Part shown: positions 31,306 through 44,274 of the stretch, piece by piece
Layout: each line of letters begins with the position of its first letter
Position numbering within the stretch: the first letter of the stretch is position 1
Translations under genes and position numbers: made by a program
Assembly (NCBI GenBank): GCA_026545765.1
Contig: CM048839.1
Location: 89,990,914-90,054,913 of the forward strand
Length of the DNA stretch: 64,000 nucleotides
Source of the DNA: Plantago major
Lineage: Eukaryota > Streptophyta > Magnoliopsida > Lamiales > Plantaginaceae
Direction: 5' to 3'
Notes under the pieces: model-generated
Told to the model about the DNA's origin: nothing
Databases searched by the model: none
Seen by the model: the letters and a program-made list of their open reading frames with translations, nothing else

Positions 31306-34300
31306 TTAGTGATCTAATCCTTTTCGGGGAAAGGGGAAACCAAGAGAGAGGGAAAGAGATGCTGACACATCATCATCTGCAGCAGTCATTGCTTCATCGG
31401 GGACATGCTCCTCAATTATTCTTCTGTCCGCCCTCCCAAACAATAATGGTTGGATGCCCAGACTCGATGGTTCACTTTCAGCCCCTAAAGCAAGCTCAAG
31501 AGTCGGTGCCCTACTATGAAGCCTGTCTTGCTTAAATGGATTCATTTTCCATCCATCATCATTAAAATGTCGTGATTCTGCGGGGAAGAAGTGTCTTTCA
31601 CCATTTTCTTGGTACTTGATGCCCATCTTATCACAAGCTCCATCAATGTCCATCTTATCACAAGCTTCATCAATGTCCATCTTGTCACTAGCTTCATTGT
31701 CTCGGTTCTCCAGTATGCGGGAACAAGGGGCCTTGTGGTTAACCTGTGATGCATATAATCAATGCAAGAAATTATGTATTCATAAACTAAAGTTATAGTA
31801 TTTCTGAACTAAATTTCAAGTACTTGGAAATGAAAGAGTTCCATACTGTTTGAAAATGCAATGCAAAGCGTATAAAATGTACAGTGCACTTTTGTTTCCA
31901 TTAACTAAAAACTGAAACTTCATGGACTTCACTATAAAAACAAAAGATATCTTGATCCATGTTTGTGAGTATTAGGCAATTAGCTTACCGTTTCAAATGA
32001 TACATATGATTCATTGCACGCATCATCACCTCCGCCAGAGATTGAAAGAGTTTGGGGCTCCACGCACTCCATATTCAAGTCTATGATCTCTCGGTTATTT
32101 ATTAAAGAACTTTCTCGACTTGGTAATAGATCATCAGCAACATTTTTTAACTGGGCTTCATCTTGATTTGAATTCCTTATATCTAGTGTAGTTTCACGTA
32201 TCTTTTCCTCTGAAACCTTGCCACAGGTAGCTACTTGATGGTCATTAAAAGGACGTGATGATTGTTGTCCATCAACTAATTGATTCGAGTGCATTGGCTT
32301 TTCCTCCCTTTCAGAACCACCGGCACTTCCCATTGTGTGATGCAACCCACATCTGGAAGAGATGCTGCTTTCTTCCTACAAACAGGAATAACACATATGC
32401 TATCAGAAGCAGAACATCTTCAGTAAAATATCAAGACGCCAACACAGTTGATGAGAGGGGTAAAAAGTGATGGAAAAATCATCCATTTGAATCGTGTGAC
32501 ATTGCTCCATGTGCTTGGACAAAGCATGACAAGTGCCTAGGCATAAAAGCTTAAAACCAGACGTATCTTAAATAGTGGTCAGAAACCTAATATATTAAAA
32601 ATATATTTTCCCAAAGAACCAATCAGAGTCTTGCAGCTCAAACACGGAATATATATTATAAACAAGTAGAACCATTCAAAGGGATTATCCTGAAGCAATA
32701 TCAGGCAGTGAAAGGTTTCACAATGAATCGTATACCAAATGCTTGAGCTACAATCAAATTGCCTGCAGAAACTAACGATGACAAGCAAATACAACTACGA
32801 AAACTTCTGCCACCATATGATTCTGAATCTAGGAACAGCAGGTCATGCAAAACATGACCCCGAAAAAGAATCACACTTGTGTAAACAAGAGGCACAGAGA
32901 ACAAATATCCGAAGACTATGCCTCCAGAAAGTTCCACACACACACTACATACAAAAATAATATCACAATCCAATTTATGTACGAAAAATGCTATCTGGAT
33001 ACAAGAGAAATACCAGAAAAGGCTCTCTTGGTTCCTGGCATCGTTCTCCATCATCAACTTGTACTGCAGCTGAGAAACTGGAATTTGATTTACTATCCAA
33101 CTTATCCAGGGAAGGCAACTTGGCAATGGCATCACAATCTCCGTTGACAGCTCTAGATGTCAATAAAGTACATAACTTCTCAGCAGCAGCCACTCCATGC
33201 ACTGGGGCTATATCACCAATGGCAGGCAGATCCTCAGCATTAGGTCTGAGTGAGCATCTACTTTCAGTCACAGACATTATGGCCGGGGAAATTTCACTAG
33301 CAGCAGAAACTTGCTTTGCAGACTCAGGCAGGGGTTGCAGGTAACTTTCTTTTTTCACTCTAAACACAGCCCAAAGAAAGAATAACATGTTCCACCCTGT
33401 GTATGGATGATTACATGAAAATCTTAGCTTCAGTTGAAGCACAGAACAAACTGACATCATCAAAATCACAGAACTTGGTGGTCCCAATTTCAGCAAGCAA
33501 CATGAATTGCATTTAATAGAACAGAAAGGTGTTCCACAATGGGCATGGGGATAATTCATAGAAACCTTTACCTGTGTGATTCACATCCAATATGTTACAT
33601 GTAACCATCCATAGCAAGCAATTCGTGAAATAATACTACTTAATTGTGGCACCAGTCTTCAGAACCAAGTAAGCTAATAAATATTACTAACACACTTGGA
33701 AACTGGGATTCGTATTTAGATCCTCAAAGGAGGGCATGACAGATGCATGATAAATTGTTATGCAACTTACGCTGGGCGTTATCGGGGAGTTGGTTGGAAG
33801 GAAATATCAGGAGTTCAACGCCATCGATATCCCCTATGAGAGCAAGGTCATTCTTCATCATATTATCCAGCATAACTTTGTAAATCTTGTCATAACTGAA
33901 CCAAAACAACATGGCAAACTTAAACACCCAAAAATGATGATCATGAAAGAAATTAAAAGTACAATGACAGGTAAATATTCATAATACCTCTCAAGATCTT
34001 TAGCAAAAAAGAAAAGGGCTATATTATCTTCCCCAACACCATTTTCTTGAAACTGTATTGGCCAGGTGCTCAAGCGAGGCACTTCATATAGCACAATTCT
34101 GTTGCTAAACTTATTCACAGCCCCATTCACTTTAGGTGATGCGAGCCTAGACAAATAAGCTTGAAGTCCATCCCATAAGTCAACAATTTTACCACTTCGA
34201 TAAATCTCAAAGCTTCCTCTGCATTCAAAGTATATGCATGAGCATACCGAAACTCAGCATTCTGTGATAATAAGCAAGAGATAAATAAAATTATAACTGA

Positions 34301-37300
34301 GAAAGAAGTTCATACTGCCATATATACTCATTATCCGGGATTGCAAGCGATTTATAAAGCAGCGGCATTGTGGCTGGAACATTGCCGAACATGCCATTCG
34401 AGGCAAAGTTCCCGTCGAACCGGATGGCTCCATCTCCAAATAAATAGAGTCCCTCTGCAGGTACTGCTGAGGATTGTCTCACAGAGTCTCCAGAATCCTG
34501 CTTAAAAGAGCCGTCTGGAGAATTCCTTGATAGTGTTTGCCTCTCTGGCAGCTCTGCCGGTAGAGCAAATTGTTTCTTTTCAACAAACTTTGGTGCACGG
34601 TCTTGATGAGAAACTATTTCACCACCAACTGCTGATGTTGATGAGCCATCAGATTGACCAGGAGGCCGATGCTTCCGATACAAGTCCGGCTTTCTAAGCA
34701 CCGCCTCAATAGCAGCTTTGAGGTTATCATTTTCAACAACTTGAGGTTTTGCTCCGGCTGGGCGAAAGCGGCCTCCAGAAACTCGCCCGGTGGAATTCAA
34801 GGTATCCCTCGGCCGAGACAATCCATCAACTAGGCCTTCATTAGCATTAGTAATTGATTTTTCAGCAACAGATCTCAATATAGGATCCTCCTTGGGGCTA
34901 ATCTGGTTAGCTTTTTGTTCAGTATTATCTCCACGAGTTGATGAAACACCAGGAGCAGTGCGGGTATGTAATGATGGTCTCTTGAATTCACCTGGCCACA
35001 GAAAAATAAAGATTTGAAGGGAATCAATTAAGAATTTACAGTTATAAACCCAATTGAAAAGGTTTAATGAAGTATTACCCAGATGACTGGATGATCTCGA
35101 TAGCGCTCCCAATTTACCATCAGTATAGACAGGCTTTGCTTCTTGGTTGTTAGAGATGTTAGTAACTGAAGAAGATATGTCCCGAGACACTATTTTTTTC
35201 TCACTTCTTAATGCAGAACTCGAAGACGTGCCCAGCGCTGATTTTGTTGGTTGGTATTCCTTTCTGAAAGAACTTTGACGATCAAAAGAGCTCCGCTGTT
35301 TTGTAGTTTCTGAATCCTGGATTCTAGACAGCCTAGGAGATAATATTTCCGTTCTCGAATCAGAGCGACTGGGGGTCGAAGATTTAAATGACACCGATTT
35401 TCCTAGCGGCCTAGCTACACCTTCCTTCAGACGAAATGGCGGGCGTTCTCTAGCTGATCTTTGCCTCTGAAATGCAACTTGATCCACAAGCTTGACTTTT
35501 GGTTTTGAATTCAGAGAGTTAAATGAATTAGACTTTGAGAAGGTACCTGCAAAACAGGACCTTATTATTACAAATTTTATATGAAGTAACAGTGTGTTTG
35601 TTGGGGCATAACCTTTGGTCATGTACAATATGACTAGGGAAAACGAACAAAGAGTCAATATATCACAGCAATGAGATAAGGCAATATGTACATACATACC
35701 TCTATGATCTTTTACTCTTGGATCTGAAGCATCGCTTGCTGATTCTGGAACCGTACTAACTTGGGCAGTGCCAGGAGAAGGCTGGAATTTCGACTGCAGA
35801 CTGTTCTTATCTAGGTTCTTGCAGGAAAGTTCACGGGAAAGAGTGGCTGCTTTGCTGAAAATTGAGGCCTTTGGGGACTTCACTGAGGTGTCCAGGGCTG
35901 ACCTCTTTGCTCTAGAAGAAACTTCAGTATCAGCATCATCTCTAAGCCTTTTCCCACTGGTTTTCATATGATCTTTTGATCTTTGCCCCTCAACTTCAGA
36001 ACTGGTTACATGTTCGCCACTTGCTTGACAAGAGGAGCTATTTTTTTCACATCCATCAATCCTTTCAGTCTTTGCTGGCCCTTCATTTTTTATCTCCACA
36101 AAACTGCATTCTTCACACAGCCAATCCCCTTTTGGGACACCAGACAGCATTTCACGCATGCAATAACTGAGATAGGACAGAAAAGGCTGTAGTCATACGC
36201 ATCCAAAGTATCAAAAACTGCCCCCATCGTGCAGTTTTCATTAAGAGGCGTGCAGCAACACATAAAACTCAACAAAGTTTAATAAACGAAGAGAAAGAGG
36301 ATAAGATAACCAAACCATCAACTACCAAATGACTGAAGTACTTGTATATGGAATTGCAACATATAGAAATAAATATATATCATAAACTTACGTGTGTTCT
36401 GCTCCATCACTACACCGACAACAAATGGCAAGCAATTCTTCTCGCCCTGCATCCCCACATATATCACAAACTTTCACCTGTTGCAGCAGAGAGAAACTTA
36501 CGATCAATGTGATAATGGCAGATTATTTGGAGATCATCTTTTTGTTTTTATATATATAAACCCATATGTCTAAACTCATTCTTACAGCAAATCATCAATA
36601 TTCAGATTCGAAATCAAGCAAGTATTACAAGTGAAATTCATCTTCTACAACAAAGGAGAAATCATATACCAAACTAAGTTATAACCAACCCGTTATTTAA
36701 GTTCCAGAACAATAAAACAAAATGTTGTATATTTTCACTCAAAATGTGTTGATTGGCTTCTATTCTTATCTCTCGAGAAACCCACAATGCAAAACGAAAA
36801 TTTACTAATGATCCATAAATAATTTTAAGGTTCAACTAATCCAGTTCCTTCCAAAAGATTCATTCTCTGTATTGAATATCCAGGATTAATATGCAACTTT
36901 GGAAGTCATAATTAAAATCTGTCACCTGCAGAAGCAGATTTAGTGATGTCTTTTAGAAATTGAGAGAAACCTGTTATGAGGTGGTGATTCTGCAGGAAAC
37001 ATCCTTCAGCTTATCATATATAACATCTAAAAGATGCACATTCTCAAACGGAAAAAAAAGGAGAACATTCTTACATCATGCTCCACCAAATCTGAGTCAT
37101 CAGTCTCATCAGTGGGTTCCACCTCCACATCACCATTCTCTTTGCCAGATTTCTGAACCATAACAGGAGCTTCAGCACAAGAATCATCCACCTCCTTAGA
37201 CGGTGATGATATCAATGGCTCACTTGAGCCTTCCATGAGGCTACGTTTGGTATAGATTTTATCATATTCAACAACCCTCGCCTTTGTGTCATGGTTCCTA

Positions 37301-39681
37301 GATTTTCCATAGGAAGCTCGTGAAAAGGTAGTATAAACCTTCTGCAGTTCAGTAGCATCATCTGCACCCTCTGAAAGAGGAATTTCCACCAAAACTGGAT
37401 TCTGTGAATGCAATCCAACTGGCGAGCTATTAGAGAGCACCTTGTCAGAACTTTCTCCACTAGTTTTGCTCTTAATCTTACCACCCTTAACATCATATTC
37501 TGTATTTGCATGTTCATCAGCACCACTGACACATGATACGCAGTCATCTTGACCTTCTAGAGCTCTATGGTCCTCACTCTTTAAGTATCCCACATTATCA
37601 TCTGATGCATATGCATCCGAAGGTCTCAAGGACACCTTACCTACTGCATTTTCAGAAAAGGAATCAGAATTTGAAGGCATGCCTGATACAGTGCTCATGT
37701 CATTGAGCTTTAAACTTTCAACTTGCTTGTCACAGTCAGCTGGAACATGTTCTGCAAAGGTTTCTCCAGCAGACTCATCAGTTGAATTCATTACAACCTT
37801 ACTACCATGAGAACAGGAAGAACAAGGAGCAGAGCACACGTTACACGCTCCACTTTTCCCTCTATGTTCAAACTTTTGGCTTCCACGACTGCTGAGGTTC
37901 TTCGTAATTTGAGATGTCACCTAATTAATGACAGGGGGAGATTATCACAACATCAGTCATGGTTAAAAGACCAGATCAATCAGGAGTGAGAAAATATTTT
38001 ACGATTTGAATCACAATTTACGCCAAGCCTTAGTTAATTCAAAACGTTTACCCAGCAATTAAGATTTGATTGTGGGCATAACGTACAGGAAAAGGGAAAG
38101 GCAGGAAATGGCAGGGCACAACATGCAACATTGTGTCCTTTAATACCAAGAGTTTCTGGAAAGACAGATGAGCATGCTTACAGAAATTACCATGAAGCAA
38201 ACTATATAATATGATGTACCACATCTGTATCTACAACTATTTTACAGCAAGAACTCAAGAGATTAATTCTGCATATATGCAAAATAATCACATAATGCCA
38301 CGGGTATGGAACAGAAACTTGAAGAAGAAGTCTCCAACCATGATTCTCTCGCATAGCTCATATAAAAACATGGTACAGATTAACTACTAATAGCAACACA
38401 CGGAGTATTCAGTACAATCACATTCCTTCTTGTAGTTGTGAGTCCTGACATTATGGTTGAAGCACCAATGAAGTATATACAATAATGAAAAGATAGAATA
38501 ATATCGATTAGGGTTCAAAGGTTGGACATGATTAATTTCTCAGGACAATCCTTGGGACACAACGTCTCTTTCAGGCACTTCGTGTAATGCAGCCTAGGAC
38601 TCTTTATTCTGAGGTGATTTTACGAGGATAACCATTGACCCAAATGATTACAAAAAATGACATTTTAGCTTGAAGCAAATCACCAGGAAAGAAATGCAGA
38701 ACATGTCTACAAAATATCTCAGGAGAAACTTACCGCTAATTTCAAACATTGCCACAGCAAGAGGGCTTTTATTTTGGGTACATCATAAAAGGATTATAGG
38801 TATACTGATTTATTTTCATTCGTCACCACATAAACAATTTATTCTTATTTCCTTTTCCTTGTAGCAAAGCTTCTGGAAGGGTAAACAATAAGGGAAAACA
38901 AAACTTTTACCCTGAAATTTATCTTGCCAGATGAGTTAGCAAGTCAGATTTTTCTTTACAGTCCACATATCTCACAGTTTCCTCTCAAGATAAGGGCAGT
39001 CTGGAAAACATATAGAGTACATTGAACCCTCAAGAACCTCCTCACTGAAGTAGCTAATATAATCGAAGCATAACATACTCCCATACATGAGCTCATGTTC
39101 AATTAGAATACGTAGTAACAATCTGACAGGCAGCAGAACCCTTCCGGCACGCGAAATTTTTAGTCAGTGGGCGTGTATATTTTGCCTCACATTCCATGTA
39201 CGTTAGTATTTCCTACTATTGACAGGACACTCTTAGTCAAGACGAAAAATAGAACGGATTAGCATTAAAAAAATTGTCTTTTTTCCTCTTTAATCCGACT
39301 TCATTCCTTGTCTACAATGATATTGACGCAATCACATTACACATTGGCAGTAGATAGATTTTATATGCACATACGGAATTAAATAACAACGATACTGGAA
39401 AAGACAGCTGAAACAGATGCCACAAGATCAGATTATATGATTACAATGAAAGAAGCAGGTCATCACTTTAATTTCACCAATCAAGTTAAACCAAAAATCA
39501 ACATCTGCTGCGCAAAAATAAATCCAGAAAAAAGTGAAATAAAACAAAAAAAAAAGCCTAAAGAAACAGATGTATTGAGCATAACCCTAAGAATTGAGTA
39601 GGTAACACACACCTCAGTGTTGGAAGGCGTGGAAGTGGCATCACAAAGGTCCTGGAGAGTTCTCTCCCTACGCTTATTCAT
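31306..39681 (-). CDS. AIPP2: AIPP2/PAIPP2-like PHD finger protein, 11 coding exons, 1391 aa
   Basis: Exons on minus: 39681-39613, 37920-37075, 36477-36392, 36166-35700, 35546-35079, 34991-34316, 34218-33988, 33895-33771, 33396-33014, 32375-31989, 31743-31306. All introns are GT-AG and phases join, for 4176 nt. The start MNKRRERTLQDL has an in-frame TGA 21 bases upstream. A C4HC3 PHD finger spans residues about 309-354 (CDIC...CCRCSDGAEHTYC...WLCEEC). After a Ser-rich basic middle, residues about 865-1007 form the SPOC-like domain (EYIWQ, YEVPRLSTWPIQFQ, LIFPSNQLP, FFLWAVFR). The tail has a 9-residue repeat (DKMDIDEAC, DKMDIDGAC) and ends in LSLSLGFPFPRKG. In Arabidopsis AIPP2 and its paralogue bind unmodified H3K4 via the PHD and work with AIPP3/BDT1 and CPL2 to repress genes in the nucleus. 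The function here is inferred from family. Confidence 0.93.
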
Positions 39682-40185
39682 CGGCCGATGTATAAAGCAT
39701 CAATTATCCCAATCAATTGCTAATTCCAATCCGAAATACATACACATGCGGTGCGAATTAACAAAGCAAAATGCACGAATTGCATTTATTAACCTCTCAC
39801 CGCCTCCTGCGGAATAATCATCATCAGTAATTACACAAAACAAGACGAAAATAAAATTAGGAATTCGCAGAGCATCATCATCAGTAGTGGATGAGACCGA
39901 ATTAGGGGTTAATTCATTCAATTAAAAGTTGATTAATCAGAGGATCTAAGAGAAAAATCCACGTTCACTGCTGCAGAATCAATTAGGATGAGGAAGAATT
40001 AGAAGAAGCAGAAATGAGAGCTCGTGTATGTATGTACGCAGAGATAAAATGGAGAGGAAAAAAGACCTTGGATGGTTTTGCTGTGGTGTTGAGTTTCAAG
40101 TTCTCTCTCTCTCCCCCCTCTTCTTTGTTTCTCTCTCTAGAAATGCATACAGTGATACAGATATTACGATTTACCCCTTCGTCTC

Positions 40186-40195
40186 CTTTATATAC
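40186..40195 (-). promoter_or_regulatory. TATA box of the AIPP2-like gene
   Basis: The minus strand reads TATATAAAGG about 500 bases upstream of the start codon. GA-rich sequence (gagagagagaacttg, plus 40100-40140) follows, as is common in plant 5' leaders. The start of transcription would be near 40155. The leader (40155-39682) may contain an intron. Confidence 0.6.
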
Positions 40196-40199
40196 ACAC

Positions 40200-41027
40200 G
40201 CCACAAGCTCGGTACGGTATGTGACCACGCACGAGATTATACGTACGTGCGTGACAAATGGTTTACTAGTATTCTTTAGGGGAAAATAAATTTAGGAAGA
40301 TTATTTAATACAGGTATATTTTAAGAAAAATACATGAGAATATTTTATTTATTATGATAGGTGTAAAAGAGTATGTTAATATTGTCATCGACTACATTAG
40401 ATGTGCAAATTAAGTATCTTTAACTGATTCTCGTGTTGTTGTATCCTCACACTAAAGTCATATGACATTTGATCGGATCCATAATTACTTTTTTTACTAA
40501 AATAGTTACAGTGTTGTCGTTTTCCGAAGCCGCATGATTCGCAGGAACGACAGGTAAAATCTCTGTTTAAGTTAAAAGGAAACTAATGTAGACGGATATC
40601 TCAGCCATTAGATATCAATAATTGAACATTACTGAATAATATGTTTCCATTCAAGAATATATGTTTTATTTTATTTTTGGACTTGTGAATGACATGTATT
40701 ATTGAGGACTTGGTTATTCATAATTTAATGTATTATGAATGCTTACTACTATTAGATTACATTAATCGTATCGTTTAAGGCGATACATTTAGCCATTGAC
40801 TAGGTCTAATGTTAGATCAATTGTTTATATTTTGATGAGCAATTCAAATGTCTACTGTTAATAGTGTATCGGCGGACTAGTAGTACTATTAATCTTTATA
40901 TTTTTCAGAGGGACATCTGTAAAAGATGAACCTTGCTAAATGCTAACTAATTAGTTTAGTAAAGCTTGTATAGGTGTTCGGGTTTCAAATATGTCACTTT
41001 CGTTTACCAAGCTGGAGAAGACCCATA
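40200..41027. other. Upstream intergenic sequence
   Basis: AT-rich, with no gene or element ends recognised. It includes the distal promoter of the minus-strand PHD gene. Confidence 0.4.
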
Positions 41028-43745
41028 ACAGATGTATGCGTTTAACACCATATCAAATGCTATGTCTACTAAACACAATGAGGTGTTTTTTGTAGATAGT
41101 CCAGGTGGAACAAGATTTTTTTTTATACCATGCATTATTGTTTTAGCTACTGCAACATAAGGTATCGCTAGGCCTGCAAACGAGCCGAGCTTTTTTCGAG
41201 CAGCTCGAGCTCGATAAAAGCTCGGTTCGACGAGCTCGAGCTTTTTTTGTAGCTCAAACAAACTTGCAAGCGGAGCTCGAACATCGTAAAGCTCGTCGAG
41301 CAGCTCGGTTGTATTTCTTTATACAATAACAAGCCCCTAGTTCCCTTCCCAAATTAGGATTTCATTACGAAATGGCCAAAATAACGGTTGTCATCTCCTA
41401 GCGCCCTCCTCCATCTCACCGACAACCTCCCTCCTCCTTCATTGGACTGTCAGCCACTAACCTCCTCAGTCGCAGATCGTCTTGGTACCTCATCGAAATT
41501 GTTGTTCTTTGTCGAAGAATTTGAGGTTAGTTTTTTCTCCATCGATGAATTTGTTGTTCTTCTTTCACTCTCAAGTCCGAATTTACTGTTTTTGTTCTTG
41601 ATGTGGGTTGCAACTTGTTGCTCTTTCTTTCAAGTTCTTGGGCGAATTTGAACAAATTTCTCTTGGGTGACTTGTACTCGACTCCTAATTCTTTGAATCT
41701 TCTTTATGGTCTTCATATATGTTTATGCTTTATTTTGTTTTCGATATAATGTTCTTGGCGAATTTTATGTTCTTGGCTAGTATTTTTCGTATTATGTGAA
41801 TTTTATGTTCTTGGTTGATGTTCTTGGCGAATTTGTTGTTTATGTTATGCGAATTTGTTGTTTTTGTTATGTGAATGGATCTTTATAGTGATAATACTTA
41901 ATATGTTGCAGTTTATGGATTCTTTATAATGACTAGGCTATTGTGCAATTTATATAGTTTATGGATCTTTGTATGGTTAATTAGTAATCTAGTACTTTTG
42001 TTAAATCAAAAAAATTAGTGAATATGTACTCATATGTAATCAGGCTGTTAATGATCTGTGTACTACTGTTAATCCGGGTGCTAGTATTCATATGTGTGTG
42101 ATGCAAATGTCTAAACTAATTGTTTGACCTCAAAAGTGTGAGTAAGTATGACAGTTTATACAACTTAACTTTTGTTTTGTTATCCTCTACTTGTTACATT
42201 TTGGCATGTACATTGGCATTATGCACATTTTTATTAATAATCTTCATTTCTCTCAATTTCAGATGAAAAATTGGAGTTGTATTTTGATGGACGTCGGATG
42301 TCAAGAGTAAATTTTTTGAATTGCTCGGAGACTTGAAATGGAGCATTTTAGTCTTGGCTGAGTTCTTGTTGGATATCCTATATATTATGTATATGTATGT
42401 AGGTCAGATTACTTTTTTATGTTAATAATTTGTTATGCAAGACATTAATGTTATTAATATATCTTGGATGGTATTGTTTTCATTTTCCCATGTCTCAATT
42501 CGAGTTTTAATACAAGTTAATGCTTGGGAAATTCCGAGCTTTCGAGTCGAGTTAATTTTGAGCTTTTTAAGTTTTCGAGCTCGCGAGCCGAGCTAAATCG
42601 AGCTTTTAAGTTTTACATGTTTGATTAAAAAAATAAAATCGACTTGAGTCAAAGAAAATTAGTTAGAAAATTATTTCGAGCTCGAGTTCAAGATGTGCAG
42701 CTCGGTCGAGCTCAAGCTTAAGACTAATAACCCTTAACGAGCCGAGCTTGGGCATAGCTCGGCTCGGCTCGTTTGCAATCAAAGCTACGGATTCCCGTCC
42801 AAATACATCCACAATCTTTTTTTTGTAATTTCATCAAGCAATCAGAAATGTGTGCACTACTGCATCGTGCATCAGCTATCATATGCGATGAGGCACCAAT
42901 GGCTAACAAAAACGCAATTAAAATAGTAGATCACACTTTCAAATATATGGTTGGAGTAGACATACCATTTGGAGGGAAAGTCATAATTTTTGGAGGCGAT
43001 TTCAGCAAGTACTTCATGTTGTTGTAGGAGGTACAAGAACACAAACAGTGCAAGCAAGCATCGTTGATTCCCACGTATGGCCGCCTGTAAGGTAATTAAA
43101 GTTGGATCATAACATAAGAGCTCTACATGATCCTAATTTCTCAAACTTTATTTTGCGTGTTGGGAATGGAGAAGAGCCAACTAACAAAGATGACATGATA
43201 TGGATACCAAAGAGCATGGTTATACCATGGGAGTGTGATTCTTCAATTGATCAACTAATTGAAGCTACTTTTCTAGAATTGGAGAATCATTTGTTTGATC
43301 TTGAATATATGATGCATAGGGCCATCATAACACCATTGAATGGGGATGTTGAGAAATTGAATGACATATATAGTACTTCACAATTTGTCCGCTCATGATG
43401 AAGTTACGTATTAGTCATTTGACTCGATTCCAGATGACACCGACAATCTGTTCTTGCATGAATTTCTTACTCACTAAATCCTGGAAACCTACCACACAAG
43501 CTGCGATTGAAGAAATGATCTATAATAATGCTATTGTGGAACATTTACCCATATTTTGGACTATCAATGGGACTCGATTAGTTTGCCATGGATTTGGGAG
43601 ATATTTCATTGATGATGAGAATATAACTTGAGCATTTAGAGGAACGAGAGTTCTCTTGCCACGCTTACCCCTTAAGATATCGAAAGATGCAAAGCTTCCA
43701 TTTGGGATACAAATCCACTTATCAGAATTTGAGATCTACGGCGGT
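41028..43745 (+). pseudogene. Second Helitron helicase pseudogene, split by a hAT element
   Basis: Left of the insertion: YAFNTISNAMSTKHNEVFFV then DSPGGTR, a damaged Walker A (normally GPGGTGKT), and LATAT. Right of it: LRIPVQIHPQSFFC, ASAIICDEAPMANKNA (Walker B DEAP intact), PFGGKVIIFGGDF, NIRALHDPNFSNFILRVGNG, LIEATFLELENH, HRAIITPLNGDVEKLND, FDSIPDDTDNLFLHEFL and LPRLPLKISKDAKLPFG. This is the PIF1-like helicase of a Helitron, in several frames with stops. About a dozen codons are missing at the hAT junction. The N-terminal Rep domain and a 3' end were not found. Confidence 0.82.
41171..42777. mobile_element. hAT element, non-autonomous, about 1.6 kb
   Basis: The left end GGCCTGCAAACGAGCCGAGC and right end GCTCGGCTCGTTTGCA are inverted repeats. 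Dense CGAGC/GCTCG subterminal motifs lie within 120 bases of the left end and 240 of the right. Family identity with the element at 1-1186 is shown by the shared block ttcgagctcgcgagccgagc near the right end. The right terminus has lost the last few bases (no GGCC), and no 8-bp duplication is evident. The interior has no recognisable transposase. Frames at 41388-41651 are not convincing. Confidence 0.78.
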
Positions 43746-44139
43746 CCTCACTTGGTAACTTGAGATCTGCAGTGCCGGCGCCTCCAGTATGTATGTATCA
43801 TTTATCTTCCTCTCCTAGTCAGTCCATACAATAATTCGGTAGACCGTATTTTATATATGGTGAAATAGTGCTCATTTGTATGGATACTAGTAATTCGATT
43901 ATGTTGTTGTGTTCATAGGCATACTTGTATGGTGTATGTTTTGTTGGTGGAATAGTGCTATTTGTATGCTCAATGTTGTATGTTATGGTGGTGAAATAGT
44001 TATGGAGTTCTCTAGTTTTGGATACATGACCTCCAATACTTGTTCTTATGGAAAGATGTATATTGTATGTTTTAAATGTTATATACAATATGTTTGTGTT
44101 AATGATTTCTTTTACTATCAAACTGACTGCAAATCTGCA
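43746..44139 (+). other. Leader region of the hAT transposase pseudogene
   Basis: No coding motif was seen. A GTATG-rich segment and tggtgaaatag / ggtggaatag repeats lie at about 43858-43998. The hAT terminal repeat expected here was not identified. Confidence 0.35.
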
Positions 44140-44214
44140 ATGGTTGAATCAAATGAGGATACTCCAACAATGATTGAAGATAACCAGCAAAAGGGGACAT
44201 GGAATTTGAAGTCC

Positions 44215-44274
44215 GATGTTTGGGCTCACTTTGACAGGGTGCCTAATGGGCTCGATGATAAAGGTTTTAAAACC
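44215..44274 (+). repeat. 60-bp direct repeat, left copy, at the LTR-A copy 3 junction
   Basis: It is identical to 45605-45664. It begins gatgtttgggctcac and ends ggttttaaaacc. It is part of the hAT BED-finger coding sequence and now lies on both sides of the LTR. Confidence 0.95.

Noticed and set aside
31592-31700. Direct repeats near the end of the PHD gene as a mobile-element footprint
   Set aside because: They are the in-frame DKMDI coding repeats (27-bp units) of the last exon. Phase and context favour protein repeat expansion.
32579-33559. Minus-strand ORFs of 71 to 194 codons reading across intron borders
   Set aside because: They are parts of exon 9 of the AIPP2-like gene extended into introns. 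The GT-AG exon model explains them better.
39983-40289. ORFs on both strands at the 5' end of the PHD gene
   Set aside because: They span the TATA box and leader of the minus-strand gene, have no recognised domain, and are not consistent with the transcript direction.
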